A DNA stretch of 51,190 nucleotides from Trichomonas tenax. Taxonomy: Eukaryota > Parabasalia > Trichomonadida > Trichomonadidae. Made by a program: the position numbers and the translations under genes. The stretch lies in the NCBI GenBank assembly GCA_023091735.1, contig JALKBU010000292.1, positions 1-51,190 on the forward strand, in the 5' to 3' direction. Below, piece by piece: positions 30,548 through 39,172 of the stretch (positions within the stretch are counted from its first letter, which is position 1; every line of letters begins with the position of its first letter). The notes under the pieces are model-generated. The model was not told where the DNA came from. It worked only from the letters and a program-made list of their open reading frames with translations, and did no database searches.

Positions 30548-30599
30548 AAAACTAATCATTATAATATAAGTAAACATTAATAAACTGTTTATAATAATA

Positions 30600-32807
30600 C
30601 TACAGCTCGTCATCCTCAATCACATCAACATCTGGCGTGAAATCAGTGTCTGGCTGGATTTTTTCTTTGATTTTTCCAAAAAGCGATGACATAAATCCTT
30701 TCTGTTCCTTCTCTCCCTTCTTCTCATATGGTTTCATTGATCTAACTTTCTCCATGAAGTTTACAAGTTCGATATAACTGTTTTGAACTTCTATAGCCTT
30801 TATTGGTCTGTCTTGTGCTGGTGGCAAACCATTGAGGATTTGTGCAACTTTATTAAAGTATGCTTTAGATTCATTGACGAGTCTTTGAAGTTTGATGATG
30901 TTCTTCTGACCAACGTAACTTTTATTTATTGGGACCTCGAAAAATGCAAAATGCTCTGAGACTTGTATGAGATTGTAAAATCTGTTCATGACACATGTCA
31001 TTGTTGCGTTTTCTGTGATTCTATTATATATAATGTCTGTGATATTCTTCAACTTTGCATGCTCTTCTTCGAAGATTTCCGGATCATATTCCTCATAACT
31101 TGATTCAAGAAATTGCTGAGCGCTCTTTGCAGCATCTCCTATATTTTTTCTTTCATCTTCAGTGGAAAAGAACTTCACAGTCATGTTGAATTTGACCTCC
31201 TTCAATATTCTTGATGATAAACTTTCGATTGCCTTTCTGCTTATAAGAATTCTTCGCTCGTTATCGAACTTTCCCATAACAGTATTAACAATTGTTGAAT
31301 TTTTGATGAAATGCATCAAAAGAGAAGACTCAATTGGTTCGCAATCGTTTGCCGATGAATTACATCCATCGATTGCATAAACATCGAGAGGCTCCTGCGC
31401 GAATCCAACAACGGTGTAATTATATTGTTTATTTGTGATCGCCGAATAAACGAATGTGCGGTGTTTAACACCATCAGCAAGTCCAGCTGTATAAACAAAA
31501 GGAAGGTATGTAATAGGTCCTTCGAATGTGATCTGTTCTGGAATTGGTTTGGCGTATTCAGCAACAGGTAATAACTCATCTGATGATTGAAGTGAGACAG
31601 AGTGTGCCGAAAAATTGTTCTTGTAAATGAATTTCCTATATAAGCTTCGCTCAAGTGCTTGCTGAGTAATTAGACTTAATCCATATGCAATAGCTTCATC
31701 TGAGTTTAATGAGTGATTCAGCAAATGAACTGCTTCTTTGATTCTGTCTGCGATATAAGGAATACGAGATGATCCACCAATAATTTCAACTTCCATTGGA
31801 TATATATTTCTGCATGCAACGCGAATAACATTTAAGACAGAGTGAAGTAATGGCTTGCATAATAATTCGAGCTCTTTTCTAGTTATAATAATAGTGTGAT
31901 CTTTACCAGTTGAATCTTCGAATGTTTCTTCAACACGCTGCATTAAGCTGAGTTTGTGTTTGATTTTTTCTGCAAGCTCAAGAACTTTGAAGAACTCTTG
32001 ATTGCTTACGTGAACAATTTTGTTTGTCTGAAGGATATAGTTTGCGAGAGAAATTGTTAGATCATCTCCACCTATTGAATCATCATAAGCATATGATTTA
32101 CGTGTTATTTCAGGCGGCGATGAATCTGTTTTCATGAAAAAGTTATATATGTAAGCTTTCGATGATGAGGCTCCAATATCGATGAAAAGAACATCCAATC
32201 GATTGCCATTGAAGAATTTAACTTTGTTAATAGCGTATGCCGTTGCTACGGCTGTTGCTTCATCACATACAACATCACAAAAGATGCCTGTTGACATCAC
32301 TGCATTTCTAATGATTTGGCGCTGAATAACTGAATAATGTGTTGGAACAGACACAGAAATTCCATCAACTTTCTCATCTGGCCTCAATTCTCTTGCCATA
32401 AGCTGAATAAACATCGGTAAAAGCGTTTCAACAGGAATTCGTGCTGCAGATGTATTCACATGGAACCTCTTTGCTATCTGTTCCTGTTTTTCTGGTGTTA
32501 TATCAATGAAATTTGGTAAATGGCCGGTTGCTGACCAAGGTCTGTGTTTAATATATTGAATTGCTTTGTCTCCGACTGCAGCTGTAAGTAAATAGCCTTC
32601 TTTATTGTTAATAGGTATTGGTCCTGATAAATTGAATGATTTATCTGCACGAAATCCAATAAATGTTGGTGTTAATCGCCTTCCTACAATGTTTAGAGCG
32701 ATTTCTGGCGTCTTCATGTCTTCGAAAACGTATCCTTTAGTGAATGCAGAGCCAATATCGAGCGCCAAAAATTTGCAGGACCCTAGAAAAAAGAAAAGAT
32801 TTAACAT
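30600..32807 (-). CDS. ER lumenal Hsp70 relative (HYOU1/Lhs1-like)
   Basis: A 735-residue Hsp70-superfamily chaperone. A short hydrophobic signal-like N-terminus (MLNLFFFLGS) is followed directly by the ATPase domain: phosphate-1 motif DIGSAFTKG (from Asp17), DEATAVA (182-188), phosphate-2 IDIGASSSK (209-217) and adenosine motif GGSSRIP (344-350). The diverged motifs and long helical C-terminal part resemble the Grp170/HYOU1/Lhs1 group more than BiP. The protein ends EDDEL, a variant of the KDEL ER-retrieval signal. The role is as folding helper or nucleotide-exchange factor in the ER lumen, where the DNAJC3-like protein at 42.1 kb should also act. Confidence 0.9.
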   Translation of the reverse strand: MLNLFFFLGSCKFLALDIGSAFTKGYVFEDMKTPEIALNIVGRRLTPTFIGFRADKSFNLSGPIPINNKEGYLLTAAVGDKAIQYIKHRPWSATGHLPNFIDITPEKQEQIAKRFHVNTSAARIPVETLLPMFIQLMARELRPDEKVDGISVSVPTHYSVIQRQIIRNAVMSTGIFCDVVCDEATAVATAYAINKVKFFNGNRLDVLFIDIGASSSKAYIYNFFMKTDSSPPEITRKSYAYDDSIGGDDLTISLANYILQTNKIVHVSNQEFFKVLELAEKIKHKLSLMQRVEETFEDSTGKDHTIIITRKELELLCKPLLHSVLNVIRVACRNIYPMEVEIIGGSSRIPYIADRIKEAVHLLNHSLNSDEAIAYGLSLITQQALERSLYRKFIYKNNFSAHSVSLQSSDELLPVAEYAKPIPEQITFEGPITYLPFVYTAGLADGVKHRTFVYSAITNKQYNYTVVGFAQEPLDVYAIDGCNSSANDCEPIESSLLMHFIKNSTIVNTVMGKFDNERRILISRKAIESLSSRILKEVKFNMTVKFFSTEDERKNIGDAAKSAQQFLESSYEEYDPEIFEEEHAKLKNITDIIYNRITENATMTCVMNRFYNLIQVSEHFAFFEVPINKSYVGQKNIIKLQRLVNESKAYFNKVAQILNGLPPAQDRPIKAIEVQNSYIELVNFMEKVRSMKPYEKKGEKEQKGFMSSLFGKIKEKIQPDTDFTPDVDVIEDDEL

Positions 32808-33187
32808 ATAATTTTTGACATTTATAATTTACAATACCAAATAAATGATTTCGAATCCCATTTTCTACATCAAATATTCAATTAAATCGATTTAAAACGC
32901 TAAATTTATATTCCATATAGTGAGCTCTTTCATTTTAATATATTTTTCATTATTGTTACTTCAATATTTGATTAAAATCAAATTGAAATCTGACTTTATT
33001 TTTGACATTTTATATTTTACGTTACAAAATTTTCATTGTCGAATGCAGCTGTTACATATCTTTTTATAGCATCGCTAGTTAGGGCAGAAATAAATGGGTA
33101 GTATATCACAAATAAAAAAAGACCTGATTTTTATAATATAATAAAAATAAACCGGATACACTTAAATTCATCATTAACAACGGTATG
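32808..33187. other. Intergenic, no gene
   Basis: AT-rich spacer between two minus-strand genes; no feature beyond A/T runs. Confidence 0.45.
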
Positions 33188-33895
33188 CTACTGTTGTACA
33201 GTCTTGCGTTTCGTGCAGCAACAGCAACAACGTCTTGCGCAACATCCATCAGAATAACAAGACCCGAACCATTCATATCCAGTAAACGACGTGTTTGTAG
33301 CCTTGGAGAAACTTTCTGTGATACCAACAATGAAGCATAATAAAGCAGGAACACTAATCAAAGATCCGACAAGAACATAAGCACCACGTAGTCTGTAATC
33401 GAACTGACAGAACAAGCCAGCAACAAGGAAAGCAACAGAAACGCATAAAGCTGGATAAGACCAGAATTTGAGCTTGAAACCTTCGTTTTCTGCGAGTTTC
33501 TTGATGTTGTTTGGAGCAATAATTGTAACATGCTTCTTGTTTGTAATGCCGGCTTGAGCAATTGTACCGTCTTCGAAAAGCCTGTTATTATAAACTAAGT
33601 AATATTTTGTTTCGCTGTCACGCGGGAATTTGTGCTGCTTAACAAAATCGTTGATAAGATCCTTAATCTTCTTTTCGGGCTTAACGGCGAAAATACTTTC
33701 TTTGACTTCGACACGGCCTGGATTGAAGGCATCTTCCTTAGTGGCTGTCACTGTGATTTGGAAGTTGCTTAAGTTGGATGTTCCAGTGTTGATATCCTGC
33801 GGAAGAGGCATCAGTAACTTTTTCATGAACTCATTGTCATCCATTTTGGGAAATCTGTCAGTTTTTGAATTAATTAAGGTTCTTTCATAATCCAT
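33188..33895 (-). CDS. Ubiquitin-like domain membrane protein, Cys-rich tail
   Basis: A 235-residue protein. Residues about 45-127 read as a ubiquitin-like beta-grasp: FQITVTATK, a helix KIKDLINDFVKQHKF, YYLVYNNRLFEDG (matching the 'lifting loop' of ubiquitin-like domains), and VTIIAPNN. Two membrane spans follow (about 146-164 and 171-192). A tail with eight cysteines (213-227), including five in a row flanked by Arg/Lys, is a likely palmitoylation site. The cytosolic Ubl plus two spans recalls membrane quality-control proteins, but I do not recognise an orthologue. An internal Met18 is an alternative start. Confidence 0.75.
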   Translation of the reverse strand: MDYERTLINSKTDRFPKMDDNEFMKKLLMPLPQDINTGTSNLSNFQITVTATKEDAFNPGRVEVKESIFAVKPEKKIKDLINDFVKQHKFPRDSETKYYLVYNNRLFEDGTIAQAGITNKKHVTIIAPNNIKKLAENEGFKLKFWSYPALCVSVAFLVAGLFCQFDYRLRGAYVLVGSLISVPALLCFIVGITESFSKATNTSFTGYEWFGSCYSDGCCARRCCCCCTKRKTVQQ

Positions 33896-34524
33896 GAATA
33901 TTTTAATGCCATTTATGGATGAGTGAATTGGCGAAAATGGGCCAATTAGCTAAAATAGCAGACTCAATTTGCGCTGAAAAGTGACATTGTTGTGCCTTTT
34001 TTAGGAATTATATTTGTATCCTACAATATCACCACAGAGATATACTATTAGCATTTGTGATTATAATTTCACAACATTAAAGCTAAAATCAGAGGATTTG
34101 ATTTAAAATTAATCTTGGTTTTTTGAACCTAAAAACAAGTGATTTTTAATGCACAATAGTTTGCAGTGTCCCTCTTAAGTTATTCATAATAAATTGAGTT
34201 TTTCTCAAGAGCTTCTCGATAAATCTATGCTTTTTCTTGGTTGTTTATTATCTAAATGAAATGTGCAATATGAAAGTCATATAGCGCATTTGCGGATTTA
34301 GCGAACCAGTAGCTCATTCGCTGCACTGTTCAATTTTGAATAGTTTACGCGAATTGGCTAATGCGCATTAGCTAAAAAACTTATCAAATTTTGTTACTTT
34401 TCCTCTAATTACACAGGGGTTATATTAATGAGTGCTGGACAAATCCAACTAACGTGTTTTGTAAAGTGCCAGATTTGTCAGAAATAGAGTTGGTGCACAG
34501 CTTACAAAAAGTGTCATTTTGCAA
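33896..34524. other. Intergenic with short palindromes
   Basis: No gene. AAAAGTGAC at 33977-33985 points away from the upstream minus-strand gene. A weak inverted repeat (GCTGGACAAATCC against GATTTGTCAG) lies near 34435-34482. Confidence 0.4.
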
Positions 34525-34700
34525 TGGGTCATCTAGACAGAGCTTCGAAAGTGCGTGAAGGCATGCACGGCCTTCACGATACTTAGATGTTATACTTGGT
34601 GTCCCAGTGCATGATTCGCAGTCTTCGACACTGGCGGTGCCACTGAGGTCTGCATGACACTACTCTTCAGGCTCTAAGCCTGAGTCTCCGTTATCAAAAA
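34525..34700 (+). ncRNA. Candidate structured RNA
   Basis: A sharply GC-richer island in AT-rich DNA. Stems visible by eye: CATCTA (34530) with TAGATG (34584), enclosing a long hairpin with CGTGAAGGC/GCCTTCACG and loop ATGCACG; CAGTG/CACTG near 34605-34632; and ACTCTTCAGGCT/AGCCTGAGT near 34660-34685 with a three-base loop. A T-rich run with TTTCTTTT follows at about 34704, as for a Pol III terminator. No ORF is present and it is not a tRNA, 5S or recognisable U6. The strand is chosen from the T-run only. Confidence 0.4.
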
Positions 34701-34985
34701 AATCTTTCTTTTAATTTTATTCCACCATCTTATTTTGTCTCTGATTATTTTAAACATAACTTCTTTATTTCACATTATTAGAATCCCTAATTTATTTTTA
34801 TTTTCACTTTTCGATTTTAAATTTTTTTTAAACAGTAAGTTATTTAAATTTTGAATGATAATTACATTTATACTAGCAATAACTAATCTCTTTCCAAATT
34901 TATAACCTCTCTCGATTATTAAATATTTACGTGACATGTGATTATAAATGATTATTGGAAGAAGTAAATTTACTTTGAAAAGAAA

Positions 34986-35163
34986 AATTAAATGCTTGAT
35001 TGGCACTGGTAGCCAAGGTGCTAGCAATCCAGTCCACAGTTTTTCCTTTCAGACTTGATCTTCGAAATAATCAGCGATTTACTCTCCAGAATGCTTCTGA
35101 AAGGAAGAACTGTGGACCAGATTGCTAGCACCTTGGCTACAAGTCCCAATCAAGCATTTAATT
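34986..35163. repeat. 68-bp-arm inverted repeat
   Basis: Left arm 34986-35053 and right arm 35096-35163 match at about 63 of 68 positions with a 42-base loop. The right arm lies in a small ORF (35055-35249) whose protein-like motif LLKGRTVDQIASTLATSPNQ appears again, diverged, on the minus strand near 35250-35300. This suggests fragments of a repetitive protein gene duplicated in inverted orientation. Confidence 0.7.
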
Positions 35164-35747
35164 TTGCTCTTCAGAGGCATTCTGAAGTGGAAATCTTTGA
35201 TTTCTTAATGATGGCGTATGAAAGGAAGATCTGTGAGTTTAGCTACTAATATGCGTGGTACCTGTGCCAATGTAGTCCACAGTTTGTCCCATCAGACGCG
35301 ATTTTGAAATAAAAACTAATACATAATTTGAATGATGATTATAGGACTTTACATGTCAAAAATATTAATATTTTGACACATAAAACTAGAGATTCCGACA
35401 ACTTTACATGTCAGATAATATCACTTTTTCATGACAACTTTCGGTAAGTGAAAAGTATTCATCAGCATTTAATACTTAAAAAGTGTTATCCGGAGGTATA
35501 AATGAATTGGGAGTATCGATACTATGCAAAAAGTGTTAAAACTGAATATAATATGTCTATGTCAACAATCAGTATTGAACTTCTGGTGTGGATTTAATCT
35601 TAAATTTCAATATATTAAACTATGTATATTTAATGTTACGCTAGTATATTCCGTTTATTTTGGATTGTTGTCTGTATATGGGGTTATCATTTAATCAAAC
35701 TTTCTTCAAAATCAGTATGAAATTTCTTTATATAACAAACAAAACAG
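35164..35747. other. Intergenic, relic coding-like sequence
   Basis: Holds the rest of the small ORF described for the inverted repeat and two TTTACATGTCA motifs at 35348-35358 and 35404-35414, both in minus orientation and without an intact gene behind them. These could be the promoter of a lost minus-strand gene. Confidence 0.35.
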
Positions 35748-36308
35748 TTAACAGCACTTCTTTTTGCTATTGGATTCTGTTACATTGACATTTTTGTCGG
35801 GCATTGTGATCTGAGCACAGTGATATGCGACCAAATCAAAGAGTTGATCTAAGCAGGCTCCAGTCAATGCAGATGTGCTAAAGAATTGGAACCCATGACT
35901 TGTAGCCCAATCTCTGCCTGTTTTCATTTCAATCGTTCTATTTGGTAAATCAACTTTGTTTTCTACAACAATTGTAGGAATAGGATCCGGTATGTGTTGA
36001 TTAAGAGCATTTAGCCATTCTTCTAATGCTTTAAAAGATTCAATATCTGACATTGAATAAACTAAAATCGCTACGCTTGCACCTCTGAAATACATTGGAA
36101 CAACCTGACGGAACATTTCCTGTCCAGCAGTATCCCACACGTGAAAGTTCACATTCTGTCCATTTAGTTTCCATGTTAACGGTGTGACCCCTGCCCCGAT
36201 TGTTGGCATAGCTGAATTATCATAATTTCCTGTAGACACACGCGTGACAATACTTGTTTTGCCTACACCTGAGTTTCCAATTAGAACCACACGTGGAAGT
36301 TCTTTCAT
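35748..36308 (-). CDS. Rab family small GTPase
   Basis: A 186-residue Rab from the ATG at 36308. An upstream in-frame TTG would add 14 residues but overlaps the AAAAGTGAC motif and is unlikely to be used. Motifs: P-loop GNSGVGKTS (11-19), switch I PTIGAGV, canonical WDTAGQEMFR, ENKVD (NKxD) and STSAL for G5, then a C-terminal KKKCC for geranylgeranylation. The Gln of the GTPase centre is present, so it should hydrolyse GTP normally. Subfamily is unclear; trichomonads have many lineage-specific Rabs. AAAAGTGAC lies 28 bases and TGACATGTAA(T) 48 bases before the ATG, both oriented with the gene. Confidence 0.95.
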   Translation of the reverse strand: MKELPRVVLIGNSGVGKTSIVTRVSTGNYDNSAMPTIGAGVTPLTWKLNGQNVNFHVWDTAGQEMFRQVVPMYFRGASVAILVYSMSDIESFKALEEWLNALNQHIPDPIPTIVVENKVDLPNRTIEMKTGRDWATSHGFQFFSTSALTGACLDQLFDLVAYHCAQITMPDKNVNVTESNSKKKCC

Positions 36309-36336
36309 AAATCTATTAAATTTTAAAATTTTAAAA

Positions 36337-36374
36337 GTCACTTTTTTCAATCTTGAAATTACATGTCATGTAAA
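36337..36374 (-). promoter_or_regulatory. AAAAGTGAC plus ACATGT motifs
   Basis: GTCACTTTT at 36337-36345 and ATTACATGTCA at 36357-36367, read on the minus strand, stand in front of the Rab gene, overlapped by TGTCATGTAAA at 36364-36374. It is the one place where both candidate promoter motifs occur together. Confidence 0.5.
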
Positions 36375-37180
36375 GTTGGTTTTACATGCTTTACAAATCA
36401 AAATTTTTTAGACTTTGTATTTCAAAACACTATTGTGATTTTATAGTAAGACACTTCGAGAACATAATACCCTCATGTTCATTTTTATGACTTTGGTTAT
36501 CAAGAAATAATTGCACACATCTCTATCGCATGGTGCATCTTATAATATATGCAATGAAAAATTGTGTAATAGATGTTTTCATTACAATGCTTTGACTCAA
36601 GCATCAGTCTGCACATTGACAAATTTCCCTCCGATATCCACAAAAAAAGCTTTGATATCATCAACATTTCATGAATATTACGATCAATGAGAATGAAATT
36701 CATATATTACATAGTTCGCATACAGCAAGCAGAGCAGGTTTCCTTATTTGAGGATGTTATCAGATGAAATGTTTCCAACTCAAATTACGCATGACATATG
36801 AAAACCCAACTAAGTGCATCATACACTAATAAATAGCTGGTTAAGGTTACAATTTGATATCAATTTGTAATTCAATTTTATTGTTGATAACTCATTGTGC
36901 TGCACTGTGCCACTAGCTCTAAATGATGAAAGCTTAATTGAAACTGATTGTTTGCTAATCAACATTTGAAGACATTTTCTTATTTACTGCTATCTTGTTA
37001 AAAGTCCTTGCGTTATTTTGCTCAAGGCCTGCTGCGATACATTGTTGATAGACTGAGCGGTTCCGATTTGATCAGTTAACAATCAGCATAATTACCCATT
37101 TTGCTATGAAATTCACTGAATACTTTGTGAGATAAATCTAAATATGTAATTAAAAGGAAAAGCATAAAATCAGATCTAAT
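36375..37180. other. Intergenic between divergent genes
   Basis: AT-rich, no gene. ORF 36500-36703 has no protein-like character. Confidence 0.45.
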
Positions 37181-37189
37181 AAAAGTGAC
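37181..37189 (+). promoter_or_regulatory. AAAAGTGAC motif
   Basis: Exact copy ending 8 bases before the ATG of the next gene, in its orientation. The close spacing fits an initiator, and also allows the later Met codon (37210 region) as start. Confidence 0.4.
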
Positions 37190-37197
37190 ACCAAAAG

Positions 37198-37707
37198 ATG
37201 TTTTCGATGAAAATGATCGAGGCAATGATCGATTTCAGCGTTTTGCTGTGGCTCAATATTGCTTTGATCTTTGTTTTGCTTGCCGCCGTCAAGATGTGGC
37301 ATATCTTTGGCTACAATACTGATGATATAATTGAGCAAATTGTTTGGTCAGTCATTGTTTTCATCGCAACACTCTTTGAACTCATCATCTTCATTTTTAC
37401 TGTCAGAACAGGCCCAATATTCGACTTTGGGTTTGAAATTTCAATTTTGGCACCAACTGTCGCATTTTATTTCCTTCTTCCTTTCAGTATTAACTCAACT
37501 CTCAAAACTCTTACCAATTCGATCTTTTCGTTAAATGGCCAACGCCATTTTAAGATCGTTTTATTCTTAATCTCGTTATATCATATAGTTGTTTCACTGG
37601 CATACTCCAGCCCAAGTGGTTTGTTGGTCAGCGCAGTGAATTTGTTTGTTAATTTGATAATTTTGGCTACTTCACCAAAGATCTCTTATAAGATCAAGAG
37701 CGAATAA
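37198..37707 (+). CDS. Small polytopic membrane protein
   Basis: A 169-residue hydrophobic protein with about five membrane spans (roughly residues 13-33, 47-69, 78-98, 118-138, 143-160) and a Lys-rich C-terminus (KISYKIKSE). No family is recognised. MFSMKMIEAM offers three possible starts; the first follows the promoter motif most closely. It could be a secretory-pathway membrane protein of the kind with short cytosolic tails, but there is no functional motif. Confidence 0.7.
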   Translation: MFSMKMIEAMIDFSVLLWLNIALIFVLLAAVKMWHIFGYNTDDIIEQIVWSVIVFIATLFELIIFIFTVRTGPIFDFGFEISILAPTVAFYFLLPFSINSTLKTLTNSIFSLNGQRHFKIVLFLISLYHIVVSLAYSSPSGLLVSAVNLFVNLIILATSPKISYKIKSE

Positions 37708-38350
37708 AGCAATACAGTCTATTTCTTACATGCGGACCCAGGCTCTCGCCTTGGTCATAATTTGCACATCCTTATTATTTTTGTATGAATTGAACAATTG
37801 GAGAAAAGGCAATCAGACTATCGAAACATGATGTTACTCATCGCAAGGATTATGGACATCAAGTGATTACCATACAACTTTTTGTGAGGTTTTCTAACCA
37901 ATTGAGCAACTTTTCATTTCTATTTACTCTCTTATTAGACAAATATACAACACGAAATCCAAACTAGTGGTAAGCCATTCAAGGCGAAACGAATAGTTCT
38001 ATATATCAAAATAATTTTTTTTATTGGACAGCGATGTCTAATATATTTGAGAATAGTTTACCTATAATCTGTATATTTGAAGTAGGAGTACTCTTAGTCA
38101 TTTAAGATGTATTTTATTTTCCAAAATATATCAAAAATAATAACCTATTTTCAATCAAAATATATATATTCAGAAGCGCATAGATATGACATATTTTGAT
38201 TATGAATATGAAATTCAAAGATGTATTTTTTGGCATAATATTAAATTTTGTGATATATTGGGATAAATAGATAATAAAAACTCAGTATATTATTCATATC
38301 AATAAACTTTGTTTAAGACGAAAGTGAATCAGGATTAATTGAAAATAAAT
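37708..38350. other. Intergenic, no gene
   Basis: AT-rich spacer between convergent genes; nothing supported. Confidence 0.45.
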
Positions 38351-39172
38351 TTATGCCGTTCCACGAGCGCGGGCCTGGGCAGCGAAAGCCTCGGCCATCA
38401 TAGCCTGTTGAGCACGGCCATCGTTGTTGGCAAGGAGATCCATAATTTGCTTCATCTTGCCAACAAAGATACCATCGATTGTATCCTTGAAGTTAGCAGA
38501 GTTGGACTCGACGAGCTGGCCAATATTAACAATATGGTCTTCATCGTTAGCCCACTTAGCCTTCTTGACCTTCTTGTCGGATGTAGAGCCAGAAATTGTG
38601 AGTGGTTCACCAACTTTAACAGCAAGCTCGACATTAACGATAGCAGAAGATGTAAGTGTATAAACAGCAGTTTCGTCAGATTCATCAACTTCAATTGTAT
38701 CTGCGCAGTTGATTGAGCCCTTGATGTGCTCACCAGTGCGAAGCTCTGTATCGATTTCATTCTTGATAAAGACGCCGCAGCCAAAGACCTTCTCATCAAT
38801 TTCCCAGAGATAGACAGAGCAGATGCCGCCATTGTAGTAAAGATGAGCATAAGCGTTGAAAGCTGTGTTAGCCTTGATTTCGATATTGCGAAGGCGTTTT
38901 GGAAGCTTTTGTCCATCATCAAGTGGTGGGAAGTATTCGTTGCTGATTGGAGATCTATAGCTGTCGAGATCGCGGTTAAACTCGCAAGCAATGAATGGTG
39001 CATTCTTGATCTCATCCTGAACGATTTTGAGAGGAACATCGACTGTTTGGAGGATTTCGTCTTCCAAATCTGGTGCTAAAAGGATAGCATCCTCTCTGCG
39101 GCGCTCGATTTTTGATGGCTGAATGTGCCTGAGGACCTGGTAGACTTCTTTGATTTTAGTATCCTCACTCAT
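38351..39172 (-). CDS. CAPZB: F-actin capping protein beta subunit
   Basis: A 273-residue protein matching the usual length and signature of CapZ beta. Recognisable parts: HIQPSKIERR near the N-terminus, DLDSYRSPISNEYFPPLDDG, LRNIEIKANTAFNAYAHLYY, GGICSVYLWEIDEKVFGCGV, AVYTLTSSAIV and HIVNIGQLVESNSANFKDTI. With the alpha subunit (not in this window) it caps the barbed ends of actin filaments and limits their growth. The C-terminal tentacle, helix EAFAAQARARGTA, is Ala-rich here. The gene is more GC-rich than the ARM-type genes at 46-49 kb, in keeping with a well-expressed cytoskeletal protein. Confidence 0.95.
   Translation of the reverse strand: MSEDTKIKEVYQVLRHIQPSKIERRREDAILLAPDLEDEILQTVDVPLKIVQDEIKNAPFIACEFNRDLDSYRSPISNEYFPPLDDGQKLPKRLRNIEIKANTAFNAYAHLYYNGGICSVYLWEIDEKVFGCGVFIKNEIDTELRTGEHIKGSINCADTIEVDESDETAVYTLTSSAIVNVELAVKVGEPLTISGSTSDKKVKKAKWANDEDHIVNIGQLVESNSANFKDTIDGIFVGKMKQIMDLLANNDGRAQQAMMAEAFAAQARARGTA

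Noticed and set aside
36309..36350. N-terminal extension of the minus-strand Rab from a TTG
   Set aside because: No ATG is present; the extension is not Rab-like and overlaps the AAAAGTGAC motif. The ATG at 36308 gives a normal Rab start.
38339..39079. Long ORFs on the other strand and frame of the capping-protein gene
   Set aside because: Shadows of the well-identified CapZ beta coding sequence.
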